A DNA stretch of 64,000 bases, taken from Conexibacter sp. DBS9H8. Lineage in GTDB: Bacteria > Actinomycetota > Thermoleophilia > Solirubrobacterales > Solirubrobacteraceae. Location: positions 682,001 to 746,000 of the forward strand of contig NZ_CP097128.1 in the NCBI RefSeq assembly GCF_023330685.1. Direction: 5' to 3'. Shown in pieces: positions 54,381 to 63,634 of this stretch (within the stretch, counting starts at the first letter, position 1; every line of letters begins with the position of its first letter). The notes under the pieces were generated by a model that saw only the letters and a list, made by a program, of their open reading frames with translations, was not told the origin of the DNA and searched no databases. Both the position numbers and the translations under genes were made by a program.

Positions 54381-54944
54381 CTACTCTGCGCGTGCGTCAA
54401 TCGTCGTGAGGATCTGATCGGTGTGCGCCGTCTCCCCGAGGCCGGGGAAGATGCGTTCGACGCTGTGCCGGTGGTTCTCGAGGTCCCGGTCGCTCATCGC
54501 GTCGATGGCGAGGACGACGTGGTAGCCGAGGTCGTAGCCGGCGCGGGCGGTCGACTCGACGCCGGCGCTCGTCGACAGGCCGGCGAGCACGACCTGGGTG
54601 ACGCGGGCGTGTCGGAGGCGGGCGTCGAGGTCCGTGCCGGCAAAGGCGCTGCGGCGGTGCTTGGTGATGAGGATGTCGCTGGGCTGGGCCTCGAGCTCGT
54701 CGACGAGGTCGGTCCAGCCGGGTGGGCGGCTGAAGTTGACGGCGCCGCGGTCGGTGCGGCCGGGGGCCGCCCCGGCGACGTTGACGAGCACGACCGGCCA
54801 GCCGCGCCGGCGGAAGGCGCGCGCGAGATCGGCGGCGCGGGCGACGATCGCCTCGGTCGGGTGGACGAGCGGGACGGCGGTGATCCCCTTCTGTAAGTCG
54901 ATGAGCACGAGCGCGGGGGTGGGGTCCAGGGTGGTGAGGGGCAT
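54381..54944 (-). CDS. Isochorismatase-family hydrolase
   Basis: 187 residues from ATG 54944. Fold motifs: catalytic Asp in LVLIDLQKGI, Lys in ILITKHRRSAF. The nucleophile segment reads LSTSAGVESTARAG, with Gly where nicotinamidase-like members have Cys. EntB-type isochorismatases, which do not need Cys, also have Gly there, so vinyl-ether hydrolysis is possible while amidase activity is not. No siderophore genes nearby. Confidence 0.88.
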   Translation of the reverse strand: MPLTTLDPTPALVLIDLQKGITAVPLVHPTEAIVARAADLARAFRRRGWPVVLVNVAGAAPGRTDRGAVNFSRPPGWTDLVDELEAQPSDILITKHRRSAFAGTDLDARLRHARVTQVVLAGLSTSAGVESTARAGYDLGYHVVLAIDAMSDRDLENHRHSVERIFPGLGETAHTDQILTTIDARAE

Positions 54945-54965
54945 GAGCTTCCTTCCGTGGCGGGG

Positions 54966-55358
54966 TCAGGGGCGGGTGCGGGCCTCGGCGACCAGGTCTC
55001 GCGCGGACGCGGTCGACGGGGCTCCGTGGCCGAAGTAGAGGATCTGTGGGGTGAGCGGCTCGATCTGTGACAGGGACGGCGGGTGGACGACCTCGAGCCG
55101 TACGGGGACGTCGAGTGTGTCGCCGTCGTCGAAGGCGACGACACCGGCGACGGGCGGCGGTTTGGCACCGCCGTGGGCGATCATGTGCCCAAGCGCCCGG
55201 CGGGCATGGCGGTGGCGGACCATGCCGAGCATCGCCAACGGCGACCCCTCGCTCGCCTTGAGCGTGCCCTGCTCGGTGCGCTGGTTGTCCCCCCCGTGGA
55301 CGTGGACGGCGATCCCGTGCTCGCGCTGCAGCTCGCCGGCAAAGCCGACGCGGTCGGG
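54966..55358 (-). pseudogene. Metallo-beta-lactamase-fold gene, twice deleted
   Basis: From about 55358 the frame begins inside the metal motif region (PDRVGFAGELQREHGIAVHV resembles HPDHVGFAxxL...), so the first 70 or so codons including HxHxDH are lost. It continues RHARRALGHMI and DDGDTLDVPVRLEVVH normally, then jumps directly to SLSQIEPLTPQILYFGHGAP, skipping the GHTPGS and second metal site, and ends at 54966. The gene cannot encode an active hydrolase. It overlaps the read-through tail of the YCII gene in another frame. Confidence 0.68.
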
Positions 55359-55750
55359 ATCGGGATCGCGGGCTCGTCCATGCTCTGGAACGGTCGCACC
55401 TCCACGCGACCCCGGCAGGCCGCCGAGCCCTCCGCGGCGAGCGCGAGCGCGACGTCGAGGTCGGGCGCCTCGATCACCCAGAACCCGCCGAGGTACTCCT
55501 TGGATTCGAGGTACGGCCCGTCGGTGAAGATCGGCGTGTCCCCGGTGGCGGCGACGACGGTGGCGGTGTGGGCGCAACGGAGACCGCCGGCGAAGACGAG
55601 ATGCCCCGCACGGGCGAGCTTCTCGTTGAAGGCGCCGGTGGCGGCCATGGCCGCGTGGGCCTCCTCAGCGGACCCGTAGGCACCGTACCGGCCGGCGGCC
55701 GGGTCAAAGTCGGACTCGACACCGTGCACCGACGACAGATATTGGGCCAT
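55181..55750 (-). CDS. YCII/DGPF-domain protein with run-on tail
   Basis: 189 residues from ATG 55750 with GAGGAG 8 nt upstream. Residues 1-125 are a complete YCII (DGPF) domain: AQYLSSVHG, AGHLVFAGGLRCAHTATVV, FTDGPYLESKEYLGGFWVIE and CRGRVEVRPF. Most family members end here. The remaining 64 residues are Ser/Arg-rich and read out of frame through the metallo-beta-lactamase remnant, so the original stop was probably lost by deletion. DGPF proteins often accompany ECF sigma factors; none is nearby. Confidence 0.75.
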   Translation of the reverse strand: MAQYLSSVHGVESDFDPAAGRYGAYGSAEEAHAAMAATGAFNEKLARAGHLVFAGGLRCAHTATVVAATGDTPIFTDGPYLESKEYLGGFWVIEAPDLDVALALAAEGSAACRGRVEVRPFQSMDEPAIPIPTASALPASCSASTGSPSTSTGGTTSAPSRARSRRARGRRWRCSAWSATAMPAGRLGT

Positions 55751-55846
55751 CACAGACACTCCTCAGGTTCGGTCAGGCGATCCCGGCGATCGCCCGTCAC
55801 ATCTCCACGAATGGCAGCGGTCAGATCGGACAGCCGCCTCCTGAGA

Positions 55847-56206
55847 TCACAGGTCTCGAGGCTCTGCCGTCAGCGGGCCACCGGCGTCACCGGTGTTCGG
55901 CGTGCCGTCCGGTTCGATCAGCAGCACCCACGTCTCCTCGGTCGCGTCGGGACAGTGCTCCACCCCACGGGGAACGACGAACAGCTCACCGGCGTCGAGT
56001 TCGATGTCGCGATCCCGCAGGTGGATGGTGAGATGGCCACGGATGACGAGGAAGAAGTCGTCGGTCTCGGCGTGGCGGTGCCAGACGAACGGTCCGCTGA
56101 CCTTGACGACCTGCAGCTTGTCGCCGTTGTAGTGCCCGATCACCCCGGGCCGGTAGGGGCCGTCGAGGAGGGCGAACGTCTCCGCGAGGTTGATCTTGTT
56201 CTCCAC
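55847..56206 (-). CDS. Small cupin protein
   Basis: 119 residues from GTG 56206 behind GGAGGAGGAG; the longer frame upstream is not homologous. Single cupin barrel: motif 1 WHRHAETDDFFLVIRGHLTI with two His and a Glu-like Asp, motif 2 GELFVVPRGVEHCPDA with the third His. Binds a divalent metal; may be an isomerase, dioxygenase or sensor. Upstream of the YCII gene on the same strand. Confidence 0.85.
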   Translation of the reverse strand: MENKINLAETFALLDGPYRPGVIGHYNGDKLQVVKVSGPFVWHRHAETDDFFLVIRGHLTIHLRDRDIELDAGELFVVPRGVEHCPDATEETWVLLIEPDGTPNTGDAGGPLTAEPRDL

Positions 56207-56366
56207 GTCACTCCTCCTCCGCTGACCGGTGCGCCGACGCGGCGACGCGAGTGAGGCGCCCCGGCACGGCGCGACCGAGTATCCCAGCGAAACCGTGCCG
56301 GCGTGAGCGACCGCCCGATGACGGCGAACTTGCAGCCCCGGCCCGGCGCTCCGGTCCAATGACGCG

Positions 56367-57170
56367 ATGGAGTCACACCGGCCCGACATTCAGGCGATCT
56401 GGCACCGCGCGCTCGCCGACGGCGGACTCGAGGCGGCCTGGGAGGTCCGTCTGGCGGGCCGTCGCCTCGCCGGCCGGGCCCTCACCCAACCCTTCCGGGC
56501 CGGCGCGATGGTCGCGACCCTGCTCGCCGCCCTGATCGAGGAGGACCTCGGCACCGGCGGGCTCACCCTCAGCCGCGCGGTGCCGGTCACCCGGGCCCAC
56601 GCCGAGGCGGCCGCAGAGGCAGCCGCCGGGGCGGGGTTGCTCGCCGCCGGCCAGCTCCCGACGGTGCACCGCCTCGGCGACCTCATCCTCCTCGCCGTCG
56701 GCGCCGGCGACCTCACCGCGGCGGGTGCGCTCATCGCCTTCCTCGGCGGTCCGGTGGCCGTCAACGCCCGCTGGGCCCGGCGGGGCTGGTCAAGCGCCCT
56801 GCCGGCCCCGGGGACCGGGGAGCCCGGCGCCGGTTCGGCGAGCGTCACCCTCGCCGACCATCAGGACGCCCTCGCCGCCGTCCGCCACCCGCTGCTGGCC
56901 GGCCCCTTCGCCGCCCACCGGGGCGGCGAAGGGCTCGCGCGCGCCCTCGACCCGGCGGCGGCGTTCTTTCACATGAGCGCGGCGGCCGGTGGTGCCCGCC
57001 ACGACGCCGGCGTCCTGCGCACCTCAGACGGCCCGCTGTGGGTCGGGTGCCTCAGCGACGGCGGGCCCGCCCGGGCGGGCGTCGATCACCCGGCGTGGGT
57101 GGCGATGGCCACCGCGCTCGCCGCCACCCTCGAGCGGCTCGGACTGAGCCCGCTCACGCCTGAGCGGTGA
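56367..57170 (+). CDS. Serine hydrolase (beta-lactamase)-like, probably inactive
   Basis: 267 residues from ATG 56367. Segment order resembles class A beta-lactamase-like proteins: VATLLAALIEEDLGTGGLTL followed by SRAVPVT, GDLILLAVGAGDLTAAGALI (the SDN region), a small FLGGPVAVNARWARRGW block, and the late GGARHDAGVLRTSDGPLWVG strand. The active-site SxxK, SDN and KTG motifs are not visible, no signal peptide is present, so catalysis is doubtful. Assignment is tentative; alternative is an orphan alanine-rich protein. Confidence 0.5.
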   Translation: MESHRPDIQAIWHRALADGGLEAAWEVRLAGRRLAGRALTQPFRAGAMVATLLAALIEEDLGTGGLTLSRAVPVTRAHAEAAAEAAAGAGLLAAGQLPTVHRLGDLILLAVGAGDLTAAGALIAFLGGPVAVNARWARRGWSSALPAPGTGEPGAGSASVTLADHQDALAAVRHPLLAGPFAAHRGGEGLARALDPAAAFFHMSAAAGGARHDAGVLRTSDGPLWVGCLSDGGPARAGVDHPAWVAMATALAATLERLGLSPLTPER

Positions 57171-57257
57171 CCGGCGGCCCGCGGCGGCACCTCGCGGCCG
57201 TGGCCTGCACCGGCGGCCCCCGCCGACGGCCTGCGGCGGCGGCCCGCGGGTCGATCC

Positions 57258-58076
57258 TCAGGCGCCGAGCCGGGCGCGACGGTCCTTGAGCAGCGCCTTG
57301 TAGGCGTCGCGGATGATCATCAGCCGCAGCCGGCGCGGCATCGCGAACATCGCGTCGAAGCCGAGCTTCAACGCCGGCTTGTCGGCGAGCACAACGAGCG
57401 GTCCGCCCTCGGCGGCGGCGGCGATCGTCGCGGCGACGGCCTCAGGCGCGAGCGCCTTCTCCGGCGGGGCGCCAGCCCCGAGACCCCAGGCGTACTCCTC
57501 CGCGAGCTGATCGGTGCGGACGTTGCCCGGGCAGACGACCGCCACCCGCACGCCGGTCCCGGCGAGCTCGTGGCTGAGCACCTCCGCCAGGCCGATCAGG
57601 GCGAACTTGGACATGCAGTAGCTGCCGTAGGACGGTGCGCCGATCAGGCCGAGCTCGGAGGAGACGAGCACGATCGCGCCCCGCCCGCGTTCGCGCATCC
57701 CCGGGATCGCCGCCTTCGCGAGCCACACCGCGCCGCCGACGTTGGTCCGGTAGCTCTCCTCGAAGTCGCTGACACTGATGTCCTCGATGAAGTCGCGCCG
57801 GAGGATCCCCGCGTTGGAGACGAGCACGTCGATCGGGCCGAGCCGCTCCGTGACGGTCGCGATCACCCGGGCGCAGTCGGCCGGGTCGGCGGTGTCGGCG
57901 GGGATGGCGACGGCACCGTTCCCGAGTTCGGCGGCGACCGCCTCAAGCCGGTCGGCGCTGCGGGCCACGAGCGCGACCCGCGCCCCCTGCCCGGAGAAGT
58001 GGCGGGCGCACGCCAGCCCGATTCCGCGTGAGGCGCCGGTCACCAGCACCGTCTGTCCTGAGTAGCTCCCTGACAT
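57258..58076 (-). CDS. Short-chain dehydrogenase/reductase
   Basis: 272 residues from ATG 58076, trimming a 48-codon non-homologous leader. TGASRGIG, NAGI, Ser in LVSSELGLIG and SYCMSK with Tyr and Lys are intact. The C-terminal 60 residues (ALKLGFDAMFAMPRRLRLMI, then RDAYKALLKD) are basic and amphipathic, a feature of SDRs acting on lipids or membrane-associated substrates. Substrate unknown. Confidence 0.9.
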   Translation of the reverse strand: MSGSYSGQTVLVTGASRGIGLACARHFSGQGARVALVARSADRLEAVAAELGNGAVAIPADTADPADCARVIATVTERLGPIDVLVSNAGILRRDFIEDISVSDFEESYRTNVGGAVWLAKAAIPGMRERGRGAIVLVSSELGLIGAPSYGSYCMSKFALIGLAEVLSHELAGTGVRVAVVCPGNVRTDQLAEEYAWGLGAGAPPEKALAPEAVAATIAAAAEGGPLVVLADKPALKLGFDAMFAMPRRLRLMIIRDAYKALLKDRRARLGA

Positions 58077-58122
58077 GGGCCCGCACCCTAGCGGTCGGCG
58101 TGACCGCCGGGGGCGCCGAGGC

Positions 58123-58599
58123 TCACAACCCGAGGTCGCTGAGGCCTGGGTGGTCGGCCGGACGGGGCCCCGAGCGGTCCCAGTGAAAGAGCCGCTCGGA
58201 CTCCTCGATCGCGACGTCATTGATGCTCGCGTGACGGGTCGCCATCAGGCCGTCAGGCGCGAACTGCCAGTTCTCGTTGCCGTAGGCGCGAAACCACTGG
58301 CCCGCGTCCGAGTGCCACTCGTAGGCGAAGCGGACGGCGATGCGATCGCCCGCGGTCGCCCACAGCTCCTTGATCAGGCGGTACTCGTGCTCGCGCTCCC
58401 ACTTGGCGGTGAGGAAGGCGATGATCTCCTCCCGGCCGGTGAGGAACGTCGACCGGTTCCGCCAGCGGCTGTCGGGGGTGTAGGCGCCCGCACAGCGGAC
58501 CGGGTCCCGCGCGTTCCACGCGTCCTCGGCCGCCCGGACCTTGACGGTCGCGCTCGCGGTGTCAAAGGGGGGAAGCGGGGGCCGGGCCTGGCTGGACAT
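58123..58599 (-). CDS. DUF1348 (NTF2/SnoaL-like) protein
   Basis: 158 residues from ATG 58599. Characteristic DUF1348 blocks: [56 protein letters not shown] and [24 protein letters not shown]2-like cone fold, cytoplasmic. Function of the family is not established. Confidence 0.9.
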   Translation of the reverse strand: MSSQARPPLPPFDTASATVKVRAAEDAWNARDPVRCAGAYTPDSRWRNRSTFLTGREEIIAFLTAKWEREHEYRLIKELWATAGDRIAVRFAYEWHSDAGQWFRAYGNENWQFAPDGLMATRHASINDVAIEESERLFHWDRSGPRPADHPGLSDLGL

Positions 58600-58658
58600 G
58601 GAGCCGAGCCTAGCGTCCTCGGTCCCCGGTTCGGCGGGACCGCGGCGGCCAGGGTCGC

Positions 58659-59462
58659 TCAGGCGACCCGGAGGGGGGCGACCCCCGGGGTGCTCAGGAC
58701 CGTGTCGTCCTCGCAGATGAGCACCGCCTCATATCCATCCAGGCCCGCACACCACTGTGCGGCCCGGTCGGCGCCCATCGCGAAGGCGGCCGTCGCATAC
58801 ACGTCGGCGGTGGCGAGCTGGGGGCCGATGATCGTCACCGACAACAGGCCCTGCGGTGCGGCGCCGGTGTGCGGGTCGATGATGTGGGCACCGCGCGCCG
58901 CGGTCCCCGAGGTCGCGACGGCGCCGTCGCGGAGGGCGACCGCGAGGGCGATCCGGTCCCGCTCACGGGGATGCTCGATCCCGATCCGCCACGGCTCCCC
59001 GTCCTCGGGGTGGCCGTGGACGACGATGTCGCCGCCCGCGTAGATCGCGACGTTCTCCGCGCCGGCGTGGCGCAGGCGGGCCATCGCGGAGGCGACCGCC
59101 CAGCCCTTCACATAGCCGGACGGGTCGACCGAGCCGGCCCGGCCCCGCCCGGGCGCCGGGGCGGCGTTGGCGGCGGCCGCCGGGACCAGGTAGGGGGCGG
59201 CGATATCGAAGAACCCGTCGGTGTCGGCGCGCAGCTGAGCACACCGCTCGAGGACGGCGGCGACCATCGGGTGCAGCTCCGCAGCGGTCAGCTCGCCGCG
59301 GTTGAGCGCGCTGATCTCACTGTCGGCCCGGTAGGTGGAGAAGCGCCGGTCGACCTCCTGCAGCCAGGCGATCGCGTCGCCGAGCGCGGGCAGGAGCGGA
59401 TCCTCGACGACGAACAGCACCGGCAGGCCCATCACGTGCTCGGTCTGGGACACCATCGACAT
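58659..59462 (-). CDS. apbE: FAD:protein FMN transferase (ApbE family)
   Basis: 267 residues from ATG 59462 (ATG 59456 also possible). ApbE landmarks: [55 protein letters not shown], and the Mg2+-binding [18 protein letters not shown] plus [14 protein letters not shown]. Attaches FMN covalently to Thr/Ser of flavoproteins. No lipobox, so it is cytoplasmic. No NqrB/RnfG-type target gene is in view. Confidence 0.92.
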   Translation of the reverse strand: MSMVSQTEHVMGLPVLFVVEDPLLPALGDAIAWLQEVDRRFSTYRADSEISALNRGELTAAELHPMVAAVLERCAQLRADTDGFFDIAAPYLVPAAAANAAPAPGRGRAGSVDPSGYVKGWAVASAMARLRHAGAENVAIYAGGDIVVHGHPEDGEPWRIGIEHPRERDRIALAVALRDGAVATSGTAARGAHIIDPHTGAAPQGLLSVTIIGPQLATADVYATAAFAMGADRAAQWCAGLDGYEAVLICEDDTVLSTPGVAPLRVA

Positions 59463-59486
59463 CGGACGGCGGGCCGATCGCGGCGC

Positions 59487-61133
59487 TCAGCGGGCGGTGA
59501 GCTCGTCGAGGGTGACCGCGGGCGCGGCCTCCCGGAACTGGGCGAGGGCGAACGGGGTGCGAAATGCGGCGAGGCGGGTACCGTCGCCCCGTTCGAGCAG
59601 CTCGGCCCAACGCGAGGCGCGCACCGCCTCCGCGTCCTCGGCGGCCACCCGCCGGGCGAGATGGAGGTCGAGCGGATCGAGGCGGACCTGGACGGAGAAC
59701 TCGTCGGCGAGGCGGTGCACGGCGACGTCGAACTGCAGTGGCCCGACGGCGGCGAGCACCGGCGCGGGGTCGCGTTCGGCGCGGTGGTAGAGCTGAACGA
59801 CCCCCTCCTGGTCGAGCTGGGTGAGGGCGCGGTGGAACTGCTTGCGCCGGGTCGGGTCGCGGTTGTGGACGGTCACGAAGTGTTCAGGGGCGAGCGTCGG
59901 GATCGGCGGGAAGGCGACCGGGTCACCGGCGCTGAGCGTGTCGCCGACGAGCACGTCCGCCGCGTTGACGACCCCGATGATGTCGCCCGGGAAGGCGGCG
60001 TCGATCGTCGTCCGCTCCTGCCCGAACAGCTCGTGGGCGTGGGCGAGGTTGACCGGCCGTCCCGTGCGGGAGTTGACCACCCGCATGCCGCGACGGAACT
60101 CGCCCGAGCAGATCCGCACGAAGGCGATCCGGTCGCGGTGGCGCGGATCCATGTTCGCCTGGACCTTGAACACGAGCGCCGACAGCGGGCCTTCGAGCGC
60201 GAGCGCCTCCCCCGAGACGGTGCGTCGCGGGGTGGGCGCGGGCGCCCGGGCGACGATCGCCTCGAGCAGGTGCGACACCCCGAAGTTCCACAGCGCCGAG
60301 CCGAACAGGACCGGGGTCAGCTCCCCGGCGAGGAACGCGTCCCGGTCCCAGTGGCGGCCGTCGGCGGCGAGCAGCTCGAGCTCCTCGGCGGCGGTCACCC
60401 AGGCGGGGTCGGTCGGGTCCGGGGCGCTGTCCGTCAGCCGTTCCTCCCCCGCCCGGGTCGCCCCGTGCGCGCTGCGGGTGAAACGGACGAAGGTGCCGCT
60501 GTCGGCCTCGAGCACCCCCTGGAATGCGCCGGGGTGACCGACCGGCCAGGTGACCGGTGTCGTCGCGAGCGACAGCGTCGCCTCAATGTGGTCGATCATC
60601 GCGAGGGGCTCCATCCCCGGCCGGTCGCACTTGTTGACGAGCGTGATCAGCGGGATCCCGCGGGCGCGGGCGACCTGGAAGAGCTTGAGGGTCTGCTCCT
60701 GCACCCCGCGGGCGGCGTCGAGCAGCATCACCGCGCAGTCGGCGGCCGCGAGCACCCGCAGGGTGTCCTCGGAGAAGTCGCGGTGGCCCGGGGTGTCGAG
60801 CAGGTTGAGCACCGTGTTGCCGTGGGCGAAGCGCAGCACGGTCGAGGTGACCGAGATCCCGCGCGCCCGTTCGAGGGCCATCCAGTCCGAGGTGACCTCA
60901 CGGCGGCCGCCCCCGTGGGTCTTGATCGCCCCCGCCTCCGTGAGCGCGCCGCCGTAGAGCAGCAGCTTCTCCGTCAGCGTCGTCTTGCCCGCGTCCGGGT
61001 GGGAGATGATCGCAAACGTCCGCCGCCGCGCCGCCTCAGCGAGAATCGCCGCCGCCTCCGTCCCGATCGGTGCGCTGCTGGGATCGCTCGCGATGAGGGC
61101 CGGTTCGGCCAGGGTGGCGCCCGGCCCGCCCAC
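59487..61133 (-). CDS. prfC: Peptide chain release factor 3
   Basis: 548 residues from GTG 61133. Translational GTPase recycling RF1/RF2. G1 SHPDAGKTTLTEK (44-56), G2 region RGISVTSTVLRF, G3 DTPGHRDFSED, G4 NKCDRPG, followed by RF3-specific VGHPGAFQGVLE, VFKVQANMDPRHRDRIAFVR and the C-terminal LQFDVAVHRLADEF. Size fits the 530-residue family with a 30-residue Ala/Ser-rich extension. RF3 is patchy in actinobacteria. Confidence 0.95.
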   Translation of the reverse strand: MGGPGATLAEPALIASDPSSAPIGTEAAAILAEAARRRTFAIISHPDAGKTTLTEKLLLYGGALTEAGAIKTHGGGRREVTSDWMALERARGISVTSTVLRFAHGNTVLNLLDTPGHRDFSEDTLRVLAAADCAVMLLDAARGVQEQTLKLFQVARARGIPLITLVNKCDRPGMEPLAMIDHIEATLSLATTPVTWPVGHPGAFQGVLEADSGTFVRFTRSAHGATRAGEERLTDSAPDPTDPAWVTAAEELELLAADGRHWDRDAFLAGELTPVLFGSALWNFGVSHLLEAIVARAPAPTPRRTVSGEALALEGPLSALVFKVQANMDPRHRDRIAFVRICSGEFRRGMRVVNSRTGRPVNLAHAHELFGQERTTIDAAFPGDIIGVVNAADVLVGDTLSAGDPVAFPPIPTLAPEHFVTVHNRDPTRRKQFHRALTQLDQEGVVQLYHRAERDPAPVLAAVGPLQFDVAVHRLADEFSVQVRLDPLDLHLARRVAAEDAEAVRASRWAELLERGDGTRLAAFRTPFALAQFREAAPAVTLDELTAR

Positions 61134-61183
61134 CCCGGCGGGCCGGGCCTCAGCGTCGGCGTCGGTGCGGAGGGCCGGGGCGC

Positions 61184-62221
61184 TCAGAGCGCGCTCACCC
61201 GAACCAGGGACTTGATCGCCCGCCGTTCATCCATCGCCGCGTACGCGTCGGCGATCCCCTCCAGGCCGGTGCTGTAGTCGAACACTCGGCCGGGATCGAT
61301 CCGCTCCGCGAGGACGTCCTCAAGCAGGTCGGGGATGTACACCCGCGCCGGGGCGGGGCCGCCCTGGAACCCGACCGTCCGGTAGAACAGCTGGCGGACC
61401 GACAGCTCGACGCCGTGGGGCACCCCGACGAAGCCGACCATCGACCCGGCTCGGGCGATCGCGGCGGCGGTGTGCATCGACTCGCCGGTACCGACGCACT
61501 CGAGCGTCGCGTCGACCCCGATCCCGCCGGTCAGCTCCTTCACCTCCGCGATCGCCTCCTCACCGCGGGCGGCGATCACCTCCGTCGCGCCGAACGCGCG
61601 CGCGAGCGCCTGGCGGGGGGCGTGCCGGCTGAGGGCGATGATCCGTTCGGCGCCCATCCGCCGGGCCGCGAGGACCGCACAGAGACCGACGGCCCCGTCC
61701 CCCACCACCGCAACGGTCGCCCCCGGCGTCACCCGGGCGCAGACGGCGGCGTGATGGCCGGTGGCCATCACGTCCGAAAGAGTGAGCAGGGAGGCGAGGA
61801 TCGTCTCGGAGTGGCCGCTGCCGGGAACCGGCACGAGCGTCGCGTCCGCCCACGGCACCCGCACGGCCTCCCCCTGGCCGCCGTCCCCGTTGGCCGGGAA
61901 GAACCCGCCGTGCAGGCAGGCGGTGGTGATCCCGTGCGCGCAGTTGGGGCAGCTCCCGTCGCTGAAGGCGAACGGGGCGATCACGAGCGCGCCGGGACGA
62001 ACCGCCGTCACCTCCGCGCCGATCGCCTCGACGACGCCGATGAACTCGTGCCCGATCGGCCCAGGAGCAAAATCGGTCGCGCCGCGGTAGTACCAGAGAT
62101 CGGATCCGCACACGCAGGCGAGGACGACCCGGACGACCGCGTCGGTCGGCTCGCGCAGGCCGGCGTCCGGCCGGTCACCGGCGCGAACATCACGGGGGGC
62201 ATGGAAGATCGCTGCGCGCAC
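61184..62221 (-). CDS. Zinc-dependent alcohol dehydrogenase family protein
   Basis: 345 residues from GTG 62221, with GAGGAG 8 nt upstream. Catalytic zinc ligands Cys in CVCGSDLW and His-Glu in PIGHEFIGVVEA; Rossmann motif VVGDGAVGLCAVLAARRMGA. The structural zinc lobe reads DGSCPNCAHGITTAC, three cysteines where four are usual. Oxidises an alcohol or reduces an aldehyde with NAD(P). 50 nt upstream of prfC on the same strand. Confidence 0.9.
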   Translation of the reverse strand: MRAAIFHAPRDVRAGDRPDAGLREPTDAVVRVVLACVCGSDLWYYRGATDFAPGPIGHEFIGVVEAIGAEVTAVRPGALVIAPFAFSDGSCPNCAHGITTACLHGGFFPANGDGGQGEAVRVPWADATLVPVPGSGHSETILASLLTLSDVMATGHHAAVCARVTPGATVAVVGDGAVGLCAVLAARRMGAERIIALSRHAPRQALARAFGATEVIAARGEEAIAEVKELTGGIGVDATLECVGTGESMHTAAAIARAGSMVGFVGVPHGVELSVRQLFYRTVGFQGGPAPARVYIPDLLEDVLAERIDPGRVFDYSTGLEGIADAYAAMDERRAIKSLVRVSAL

Positions 62222-62344
62222 GTACGGCTCCTCGGTCGCTTACGGGAGAGGGGACGTCCCTAGGGTGACAGGCCGCGGCGGGGTGGGGCCGGCGGCCGCT
62301 GTCGTGAACGCGGCTGCCTACGGTCTGCCTCGGTCGCGGCGGCC

Positions 62345-63628
62345 TCAGGCTCCCGGTGGTGAGGGTGACTCGGTGATCGAGGCGCCCTCGAGGTCGGCCA
62401 GCTCGGTCGGGTTGACCGCGGCGAGGGTCGCCAGCGCGCAGACGCCGAGGGAGATCACCCCGATCGTGTGCGCCCAGGGTGGGTTGGCGAACGTGAGAAA
62501 ACCGAGCCCGCCGAGCAATCCGGCGATCGCCACCCTCACACTGACGGTCGCCGAGCGCGTCCGTCCGCCATCGGTCGGGACGGCGAGGATGACCGCGAGC
62601 GGCTGGTCGTCGAAGCCGCCGCGCAGGAACAGGCCGAAGAGCAGCCCGAGGGAGGGGAACAGGATGACGATCCCCATCCCGATCGCGATGAGAACGGCGA
62701 TCAGCGTCGTCGTCGGGGCGGCCGCCTGGGCGACGGTGAGATCGGGCAGCAGCCGAGGCTGCTGGGCGAGCGCCCAGCCGACGATCATCCCGACGACCGC
62801 GAGCGCGGCGGAGATCCGCGCCTGACCGTAGCGGCGGGCGAGCACGAGCCCGAGCGTCGTCACCCCGGCGAGCAGGGAGATCCCCACCCCGACGAGACCA
62901 GGTCCCTCCAGCAGCCCGACGTAGAGACGGTGGGCGTCTGCGTGCAGGACGGGCAGGCCGGCGAGGGCGATCGCCCCGGCGATCACGGCCGTCACGAGCG
63001 CGCGGCGCCGGAACGCCCCCGCGAGCTCGGTTTCGTCGTGTCGGTCGGCGTCGGCGGCGAGGTAGACGGCCGCGAGGTAGGCGGAGAGGACGACCGCGAG
63101 GGCGCCGGCGAGCAGGGAGGTCGGGTTGAGCCACGAGCTGATCAGGTTGCCCGCCGCGTTGCCCTTGGGCACCCGGCCGGAGGCGATCGCGCCGACCATC
63201 GTCCCGAGCGCGAACGGGGTGAGGAAGGAGGCGGCGGAGAACAGCCCGTCGATGATCCGCAGCTCCCGGCGCTGCGCCGTCCCCGACCGGAGCGCGTAGG
63301 CGGTGCCGCGGAAGATGATCCCGACCCCGGCGAACAGGAGCGGCACCGCGAGCGTGGAGGCGAGCGCGCCGAACGCCGCCGGGTAGGCGGTCCAGGTGAC
63401 GGTGAGCACGAAGATCAACCACACGTGGTTGGCCTCCCACACCGGCCCGATCGCATGGTGGGCGTGCTCGCGGATCGCCCGCGAGCGCCCGCGCCCCTCC
63501 GCGCTGCTCGCCGGGGTGAGGAGGGACACGAGCTGCCAGATGCCGGCACCGAAGTCCGCCCCGCCGAGGATCGTGTAGAGCGCGAGGCCGATGAGGACCG
63601 CGATGATCGGGAGGTCATAGAGGTGCAT
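62345..63628 (-). CDS. cydB: Cytochrome bd ubiquinol oxidase subunit II
   Basis: 427 residues from ATG 63628, 6 nt after cydA. Membrane protein with about eight to nine helices; family landmarks LYTILGGADFGAGIWQLV, GPVWEANHVWLIFVLTVTWT and AFPxA-like AYPAAFGALASTLAVPLL, FRGTAYALR. Partner of CydA in the oxygen-reducing quinol oxidase used at low oxygen. It is about 80 residues longer than typical CydB, with extra C-terminal hydrophobic segments and a Pro/Ser end. Confidence 0.95.
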   Translation of the reverse strand: MHLYDLPIIAVLIGLALYTILGGADFGAGIWQLVSLLTPASSAEGRGRSRAIREHAHHAIGPVWEANHVWLIFVLTVTWTAYPAAFGALASTLAVPLLFAGVGIIFRGTAYALRSGTAQRRELRIIDGLFSAASFLTPFALGTMVGAIASGRVPKGNAAGNLISSWLNPTSLLAGALAVVLSAYLAAVYLAADADRHDETELAGAFRRRALVTAVIAGAIALAGLPVLHADAHRLYVGLLEGPGLVGVGISLLAGVTTLGLVLARRYGQARISAALAVVGMIVGWALAQQPRLLPDLTVAQAAAPTTTLIAVLIAIGMGIVILFPSLGLLFGLFLRGGFDDQPLAVILAVPTDGGRTRSATVSVRVAIAGLLGGLGFLTFANPPWAHTIGVISLGVCALATLAAVNPTELADLEGASITESPSPPGA

Positions 63629-63634
63629 GAGCGA

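Noticed and set aside
58869-61277. 802-codon + strand open frame across apbE and prfC
   Set aside because: Long Arg/Gly/Val-rich shadow frame opposite two well-supported genes; composition is typical of antisense frames in high-GC DNA.
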